The notes under the pieces were generated by a model, which was not told the DNA's origin, searched no databases, and was given only the letters and a program-made list of their open reading frames with translations. This document shows, piece by piece, positions 6,440 through 10,237 of a DNA stretch of 10,237 bases. The position numbers and the translations under genes are program-made. Origin of the DNA: Verrucomicrobia bacterium UBA1211 (GTDB lineage Bacteria > Verrucomicrobiota > Kiritimatiellia > RFP12 > UBA1067); the NCBI GenBank assembly GCA_002309585.1, contig DBXN01000057.1, positions 1 to 10,237 of the forward strand, written 5' to 3'. Numbering within the stretch: the first letter of the stretch is position 1; each line of letters opens with the position of its first letter.

Positions 6440-6558
6440 GGATTATTAGGCAAGTACGATTTTATACGAATCGCGGATTTCGTCTTTTCGGGTTTCTGTC
6501 ATTGTTGCCTTTGCTTTTCCCGCCCGTTCTTTTTTTCACTGTTTCTCTTTTTAGAATC

Positions 6559-6567
6559 TGTTATACT
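6559..6567 (+). promoter_or_regulatory. Extended -10 promoter of the GH109-like gene
   Basis: TGTTATACT is an extended -10 (TGn-TATACT), identical to the one before mnmG at 9698-9706 and similar to that of gene X. It is preceded by a T-rich tract (6529-6552) and lacks a good -35. The predicted start near 6574 leaves a leader of about 38 bases containing the GGGGGGAAAG ribosome binding site. The 256-base divergent gap 6356-6611 holds nothing else recognisable apart from the possible opposite promoter. Confidence 0.5.
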
Positions 6568-6611
6568 TTGCCTTGTTCCATGATAAACGACCTATCGAAA
6601 CGGGGGGAAAG

Positions 6612-7994
6612 ATGAAACAGGGATGGAATCGACGCCATTTTTTGAAGGGTTCGGCTGGATTGGGTCTTGCAGCAGTCGCAACTGGCTGTCAAATGAATAA
6701 GATCAGTTCGAGTGGCAGCGCACCGATGATCGGATTTGCCGCTCCCCCGTTGAAACGTATCCGAATCGGCTTTGTCGGAGTGGGTGCGCGCGGCACGGCC
6801 GCCGTTCGCCGCATTTGCCAAATTCCGGGTGTGGAGATGACGGCATTTTGCGATATCAGGGAAGAGGCGATTCGCGGTTGCCAGGATATTCTCAAATCAA
6901 AAAAGGTACCGCCCGCGAAAGAGTATCTCGGACCGGAAGCCTACAAGGCTCTTTGCCGGGAATGTGCCTGCGATGTTGTCTATGCCTGTACGCCGTGGAT
7001 GCTTCATTTACCCGTTGCGGTCGAAGCGATGCGATGCGGTAAACACGCTTTGGTGGAAGTGCCCGCCACGATGGATGTGGAAGGATGCTGGAAATTGGTT
7101 GAGACAAGCGAAAAAACGCGATGTCACTGCATGATGCTTGAAAACTGCTGTTACGGTGAGTCGGAAATGTTGGCTCTCAATATGTGCCGTAAGGAACTTT
7201 TCGGAGAGATAGTTTACGGCGGGGCTGGATATCTTCACTACTCAACCAATCGTGGGATCAAAAGCGGACCGACTTGGCGAAATGACTGGTATATCAAACA
7301 CGCCGGCAATTTTTATCCGACCCACGGACTCGGTCCCATCGCGCAATGTATGAATATCAACCGTGGTGACCGTTTTGATTACCTAGTCTCAGTGGATACC
7401 AAATCCGCCGGTCCCGCAGCAATGGCTGCCGCTTTGTTTCCGCCGGATGCCTGGCAACGCAATGTGAAACTGAAAGCGGGTGATTATAGCGCCTCCATTA
7501 TCCGTACTATGAACGGTCACGCCATCTATTTGGCAACTTCCTGTTTTGTGCCGCATCCCTATAGCCGTATTAACATGATCCAGGGAACAAAAGGCATTTT
7601 CATGGATTATCCGCTCCGTATCGCTTTCGAAAAAGAATTCAGTGACGGAACCTTCCCGGATAAGGCGTTTGATGACGTGAAGACGGAGGAGTACCGGCAA
7701 ACTTACAAACACCCGATGTGGCGGGATATCGGCGCGATCGCTCAGAAAGTTGGCGGTCACGGCGGTATGGATTTCATTATGGATTTAAGATGGATCTACT
7801 GTCTGCAGAACGGACTTCCGCTCGACATGAATGTCTATGATCTCGCATCCTGGAGCTGTTTATGCGAGATTACGGAGAAATCGGTACAGAACCGCAGCGC
7901 TTCCGTCAATATCCCCGACTTCACGCGCGGTGCGTGGAAGACGGTGGAACCTTTGGGAATTCACACCGTCGATCCTAACAAGATGGGTTTTTAA
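6612..7994 (+). CDS. Tat-exported Gfo/Idh/MocA protein, GH109-like (NAD-dependent glycosidase)
   Basis: A 460-residue protein. The start at 6612 has GGGGGGAAAG just upstream and begins a Tat signal, NRRHFLKGSAGLGLAAVATGC. The twin arginines are R7-R8 and a possible lipoprotein cysteine is C26. Residues about 48-170 are the NAD-binding Rossmann part: GFVGVGARG (53-61) with the GxGxxG motif, acidic D81 ending strand 2, and CTPWMLHLPVAVEAMRCGKHALVEVP (126-151). In most Gfo/Idh/MocA enzymes EKP stands where EVP is here. The C-terminal part matches GH109: NFYPTHGLGPIAQCMNINRGD (233-253), HPYSRINMIQGTKG (315-328) and GGHGGMDF (381-388). In the known GH109 alpha-N-acetylgalactosaminidase, as I recall, the important Tyr/His/Tyr map to Y235, H238 and Y317. 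These enzymes hydrolyse glycosides by an NAD-assisted redox-elimination route, so glycan degradation in the periplasm is likely. The exact substrate is unknown. Confidence 0.88.
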   Translation: MKQGWNRRHFLKGSAGLGLAAVATGCQMNKISSSGSAPMIGFAAPPLKRIRIGFVGVGARGTAAVRRICQIPGVEMTAFCDIREEAIRGCQDILKSKKVPPAKEYLGPEAYKALCRECACDVVYACTPWMLHLPVAVEAMRCGKHALVEVPATMDVEGCWKLVETSEKTRCHCMMLENCCYGESEMLALNMCRKELFGEIVYGGAGYLHYSTNRGIKSGPTWRNDWYIKHAGNFYPTHGLGPIAQCMNINRGDRFDYLVSVDTKSAGPAAMAAALFPPDAWQRNVKLKAGDYSASIIRTMNGHAIYLATSCFVPHPYSRINMIQGTKGIFMDYPLRIAFEKEFSDGTFPDKAFDDVKTEEYRQTYKHPMWRDIGAIAQKVGGHGGMDFIMDLRWIYCLQNGLPLDMNVYDLASWSCLCEITEKSVQNRSASVNIPDFTRGAWKTVEPLGIHTVDPNKMGF

Positions 7995-9088
7995 TTGCCT
8001 GACCGCAACGGCATCAGCACGTACAGGAACGGAATACTGCACTTCAAAAGTGCAGGATTTCGACCGTCGTTCAATTCGAAATAAACTTCGTCGTCATCGA
8101 TGTTTTTCAACGGATCCATAACGAATTCAGGATTGAAGATAATCGCAATTTCTTTGCCGGCGTACTTAACGGGAAGCGTATCGCGCGCCTCGCCGATATC
8201 CGGAGAATTCGTGCTGATAGTCAACTGGTTCGCTGAAAAGATCATCTTGATCGCGTTCGATTTGTCGGTCGTTACAACCGAAACCCGGCGAATCGCCGAT
8301 AACAACAATTCGCGATCGATGGTCACCCGCTCTTCGCAACCGGAAGGAATGACCTGCCGATAGTTGGGATACGATCCCTCAAGAAGTTTGCTGCTGATGC
8401 TGGTCTTGCCTGTCGAGAAGATGATCTGATTCTTTTGAACAAAGATCTTCAGTTCCCCGTCGTTGGAAAGGATGCGCATCAACTCAGACACCACCTTGAT
8501 CGGAAGGATCATGTCGGCATCCGCATCATCGGAATACTCAACCTCATGCTCGACCAACGCCATCCGACGGCCATCGGTCGCCACCATCGTCAACTTTTTA
8601 TCCTTAAAGGAAAGCAGTACGCCTGTCAGCACGCGGCGGGTCTCATCCATCGAAGTGGCATAACTGGTTTTGCGGAGCATTTCGCGAAAGACTCCCTGAT
8701 CCAACGTATAGCTGGATTGTCCCTCGGATTCCGGAGTCGGAGGAAATTCGGAAACGGCCATGCCGATAATCTTGAAGAAAGAGGAACCGCATTGGACGGA
8801 AGCAACGTTTTCGTCATTCACATCCACAAAAATCTTATCTTCATTCAGCTCGCGGATGATGCTGCTCAGGCAACGGATCGGAAGCGTAGTGCTTCCTTCA
8901 GCAACCACCTCACATTCGACGAAACATCTCTCGGAAATATCGAGATCGGTTGTCGTAATGGTGATTCGGTTATCCTTCGCAACAATGAGCGCATTCTGGA
9001 GGATTTGCAGGGATCCCTTTGAGGAAACCACATTCTGGACCGTCTGAAGGCCCTCCAAAAACGCAGACCGCATGATTGAAAACTTCAT
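7991..9088 (-). CDS. dnaN: DNA polymerase III beta subunit (sliding clamp) DnaN
   Basis: DnaN, 365 residues, the normal family length. It forms the ring-shaped dimer that tethers polymerase III and other enzymes to DNA. Three successive clamp domains (roughly 1-120, 121-245 and 246-365) fit the length. Typical pieces are MKFSIMRSAFLEGLQTVQNVVSSK at the N-terminus, the ATDGRRMAL segment of domain 2 (near 170-178), SKLLEGSYPNYRQVIP leading into domain 3, and the C-terminal YVLMPLR, equivalent to YVVMPMR in E. coli and part of the partner-binding pocket. AAGGAG lies 7 bases before the start. Its stop codon overlaps that of the convergent GH109-like gene. It faces away from mnmG across a putative origin. 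No dnaA or recF neighbour is present here. Confidence 0.97.
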   Translation of the reverse strand: MKFSIMRSAFLEGLQTVQNVVSSKGSLQILQNALIVAKDNRITITTTDLDISERCFVECEVVAEGSTTLPIRCLSSIIRELNEDKIFVDVNDENVASVQCGSSFFKIIGMAVSEFPPTPESEGQSSYTLDQGVFREMLRKTSYATSMDETRRVLTGVLLSFKDKKLTMVATDGRRMALVEHEVEYSDDADADMILPIKVVSELMRILSNDGELKIFVQKNQIIFSTGKTSISSKLLEGSYPNYRQVIPSGCEERVTIDRELLLSAIRRVSVVTTDKSNAIKMIFSANQLTISTNSPDIGEARDTLPVKYAGKEIAIIFNPEFVMDPLKNIDDDEVYFELNDGRNPALLKCSIPFLYVLMPLRSGN

Positions 9089-9178
9089 CTTCTAACTCCT
9101 TAATGAATGGGGAGAGTTTACCCTAAAACCAATATTAAAGTAAAGATAGATTAGAAGTATTATTATCCCTCGTTGATA

Positions 9179-9187
9179 TGTGAATAA
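9179..9187 (-). promoter_or_regulatory. Canonical DnaA box
   Basis: The plus strand reads TGTGAATAA, which is TTATTCACA on the minus strand and an exact match to TTATNCACA. It lies 91 bases upstream of dnaN. Confidence 0.6.
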
Positions 9188-9296
9188 TGATGCTAATGTG
9201 CTGAAAGATAAAGAATTGCATGGAATCCTTCCGTAATGAAAACCTGTCAATAAAAGAGAGGTTGTTGTTAATGAAAGCCGGGTTGTTTTTTAGGGC

Positions 9297-9305
9297 TGTT
9301 GATAA
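9297..9305 (-). promoter_or_regulatory. Variant DnaA box
   Basis: TTATCAACA on the minus strand differs from TTATCCACA at one position. An identical copy is at 9542-9550. Confidence 0.5.
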
Positions 9306-9336
9306 CATGGCAAACGATTGACAGGCGATTAACGGA

Positions 9337-9364
9337 CAATAGGCAAGATACAGACAGCCTATTG
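9337..9364. repeat. Inverted repeat CAATAGGC-12-GCCTATTG
   Basis: A perfect 8-bp inverted repeat with a 12-base spacer. The right arm overlaps the third ATTGACAG element. There is no T tract, so an operator-like or structural role is likelier than termination. Confidence 0.6.
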
Positions 9365-9395
9365 ACAGCCTGAGTTTGGATAATAACAGACAGAT

Positions 9396-9404
9396 TGTTA
9401 ATAA
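9396..9404 (-). promoter_or_regulatory. Variant DnaA box
   Basis: TTATTAACA on the minus strand follows the TTATNAACA pattern. It is part of a 7-bp inverted repeat TTGTTAA/TTAACAA (9395-9401 with 9409-9415). Confidence 0.45.
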
Positions 9405-9416
9405 CCCGTTAACAAC

Positions 9417-9425
9417 TGTTTATAA
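9417..9425 (-). promoter_or_regulatory. Variant DnaA box
   Basis: TTATAAACA on the minus strand follows the TTATNAACA pattern. It starts 21 bases, about two helical turns, after the start of the box at 9396 and borders the AT-rich tract. Confidence 0.45.
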
Positions 9426-9507
9426 AAAGAGGTTGAAAAGAAAATGTGAATGTGATATTGAAATTTGTAAGTTATTGAATATAAATTACTTATGTTTTTT
9501 TATCATC

Positions 9508-9533
9508 AAAAACCCAAGGAATTATGGGTTTTT
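9508..9533. terminator. Hairpin with T/A tracts on both sides, possible bidirectional terminator
   Basis: The arms AAAAACCCA (9508-9516) and TGGGTTTTT (9525-9533) pair over 9 bp with an 8-base loop. The stem carries its own T tract on each strand. No obvious gene ends here, so it may shield the origin from transcription or end an unseen small RNA. Confidence 0.45.
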
Positions 9534-9541
9534 TGAGGGAA

Positions 9542-9550
9542 TGTTGATAA
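9542..9550 (-). promoter_or_regulatory. Variant DnaA box
   Basis: TTATCAACA on the minus strand, an exact copy of the box at 9297-9305. It lies on the mnmG side of the AT-rich tract. Confidence 0.5.
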
Positions 9551-9676
9551 GTTTATGAAAAAGGATCCGATAACAGGGTTTTGAACGATTATGAAGAAGG
9601 AAAAAGAACGAGGTGATCGGACGATGTTTTTATCGATCGCTGCTACGAGTGCTTTTCATTTGGCAGATGTGTGGGC

Positions 9677-9706
9677 TTGTTTCCTGTTTTATGAACGTGT
9701 TATACT
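9677..9706 (+). promoter_or_regulatory. Probable promoter of mnmG
   Basis: TTGTTT (9677-9682), an 18-base spacer, and TATACT (9701-9706) preceded by TGT form an extended -10 promoter identical in its core to that of the GH109-like gene. The expected transcript start is about 9713-9714, at the mnmG start codon itself. Confidence 0.5.
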
Positions 9707-9713
9707 TCGAGGC

Positions 9714-10237
9714 ATGAAGCCATTCAAAGAGAGATATGATGTGATTGTCGTAGGCGGAGGTCATGCAGGCAGCGAGGCCGCATTGATTGCCGCCAGGATG
9801 GGGTGTGAGACCCTTCTGGTGACGCTTCAGAAATCAGCGATTGGAATAATGCCCTGTAATCCTTCGATTGGCGGATTGGCCAAATCTCACCTTGTCTATG
9901 AAGTGGATGTGTTGGGTGGTGAGATGGGTATCAATGCGGATTGTTGCGGGATCCAGTTTAAAACGTTGAATATGAGTCGGGGTCCGGCTGTTTGGGCAAC
10001 CCGCGTCCAGTGTGATAAAAAGAGATATGCGATGCGTATGCAACGCGTGATGGAAGAGACAGAACATTTGACGATTCTCGAAGGAGAAGCGGTAAAGATC
10101 GTTGCGGAGGATCATCATGTCACGGGGCTGATCTGTCGCTGTGGGGATCAGCAAGTTCAAATTCAAACAGGCAGTCTTGTTGTCACGGCAGGAACGTCGT
10201 TAAGGGGAAGAGTTTATATCGGACATCAGATGACGGA
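9714..10237 (+). CDS. mnmG: tRNA uridine-5-carboxymethylaminomethyl modification enzyme MnmG (partial)
   Basis: The first 174 codons of MnmG (GidA), an FAD enzyme that works with MnmE to modify wobble uridine U34 of certain tRNAs. The FAD-binding motif VVGGGHAGSEAA lies at residues 12-23. Family blocks follow: MPCNPSIGGLAKSHLV (46-61), GGEMG (68-72), IQFKTLNMSRGPAVWATRVQCD (80-101) and VVTAGTSLRGRVYIG (156-170). The start at 9714 gives the usual short N-terminus before YDVIVVGGG. The frame stays open upstream to an ATG at 9591, 41 codons earlier, but those residues are not MnmG-like and no ribosome binding site precedes them. Only GAGG directly before the chosen ATG resembles one. The gene continues beyond the window. 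Confidence 0.97.
   Translation, partial: MKPFKERYDVIVVGGGHAGSEAALIAARMGCETLLVTLQKSAIGIMPCNPSIGGLAKSHLVYEVDVLGGEMGINADCCGIQFKTLNMSRGPAVWATRVQCDKKRYAMRMQRVMEETEHLTILEGEAVKIVAEDHHVTGLICRCGDQQVQIQTGSLVVTAGTSLRGRVYIGHQMT

Larger units (their letters stand above)
9243..9368. repeat. Three ATTGACAG elements, two of them inverted, within the origin region
   Basis: CCTGTCAAT (9243-9251) is the exact inverse of ATTGACAGG (9317-9325), and a third copy ATTGACAG is at 9361-9368. They interleave with the DnaA-type boxes. An 8-base element occurring three times in 126 bases suggests a protein-binding site. Confidence 0.5.
9089..9713. other. Candidate chromosomal replication origin (oriC) between dnaN and mnmG
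   Basis: A 625-base gene-free, AT-rich region separates divergent dnaN and mnmG (gidA), two genes often found beside oriC. It holds one canonical DnaA box and four TGTTNATAA variants, all in the same orientation (9179-9550). It also contains a near match TTTGGATAA (9375-9383), several inverted repeats, and an AT-rich tract at about 9421-9507 that could unwind. Nearby near matches such as TGTTAATGA (9266-9274) fit the same series. The cluster is much denser than expected by chance, but box count alone does not prove origin function. Open frames inside are short and not protein-like. Confidence 0.65.

Noticed and set aside
6573..6611. An earlier start for the GH109-like gene
   Set aside because: It would begin at the predicted transcript start without a ribosome binding site and would place 13 residues before the Tat signal.
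9376..9558. A 60-codon plus-strand frame in the origin region
   Set aside because: It spans DnaA-type boxes, an inverted repeat and a hairpin, has no ribosome binding site, and its composition reflects AT-rich DNA.
1..10237. CRISPR arrays, tRNA or rRNA genes, insertion sequences
   Set aside because: No regularly spaced repeats, cloverleaf sequences, rRNA-like stretches or transposase motifs were found on either strand by reading. The only long direct repeat is the 120-base pair at 1-120 and 1642-1761.

Overview
The window looks like chromosomal DNA of a free-living or gut-associated Gram-negative bacterium. The best guess is the Planctomycetota-Verrucomicrobiota-Chlamydiota group, perhaps a Kiritimatiellota-like lineage. 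Reasons are a Tat-exported GH109-type Gfo/Idh/MocA protein, a long secreted beta-sandwich/FN3 protein of a style common there, GC-rich intergenic repeats, and RecA, DnaN and MnmG sequences of no more familiar phylum. The assignment is an inference and no 16S gene is present.

Left part (1-1760): a minus-strand defence-like or regulatory module. A complete Schlafen/AlbA_2-type putative DNA-binding protein (98-1549) is followed 44 bases downstream by the start of a second gene, here called X, which runs off the window. Just upstream of the Schlafen-type gene lies an 85% identical 120-base copy of that same junction (1642-1761 versus 1-120). It holds the last codons of another Schlafen-type gene, the same spacer and promoter, and a 53-codon truncated X. 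The locus is therefore a partly deleted tandem duplication. X resembles, at low confidence, the N-terminus of certain adenine DNA methyltransferases.

1762-2347: a non-coding or decayed stretch with a GC-rich palindrome, a CGCAGAGG-type repeat, a hairpin, and a short ORF that looks like the C-terminal remnant of a larger protein. The recA promoter follows.

2348-6355: recA, monocistronic and closed by a strong terminator. Convergent to it are an orphan Vsr mismatch endonuclease and, 3 bases upstream of vsr on the same strand, an 821-residue secreted protein with an FN3 domain that carries an inserted jelly-roll, plus two more jelly-roll-like domains.

6356-10237: a Tat-exported GH109-like oxidoreductase/glycosidase (+) meets dnaN (-) tail to tail, sharing the stop tetranucleotide TTAA. 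Between the divergent dnaN and mnmG (gidA) genes lies a 625-base AT-rich region with one canonical DnaA box, four TGTTNATAA variants, inverted repeats and AT-rich tracts. This is a good candidate for the replication origin. Replication (dnaN, putative oriC), recombination (recA), mismatch repair (vsr) and tRNA modification (mnmG) are thus grouped around the origin, with accessory genes between them.
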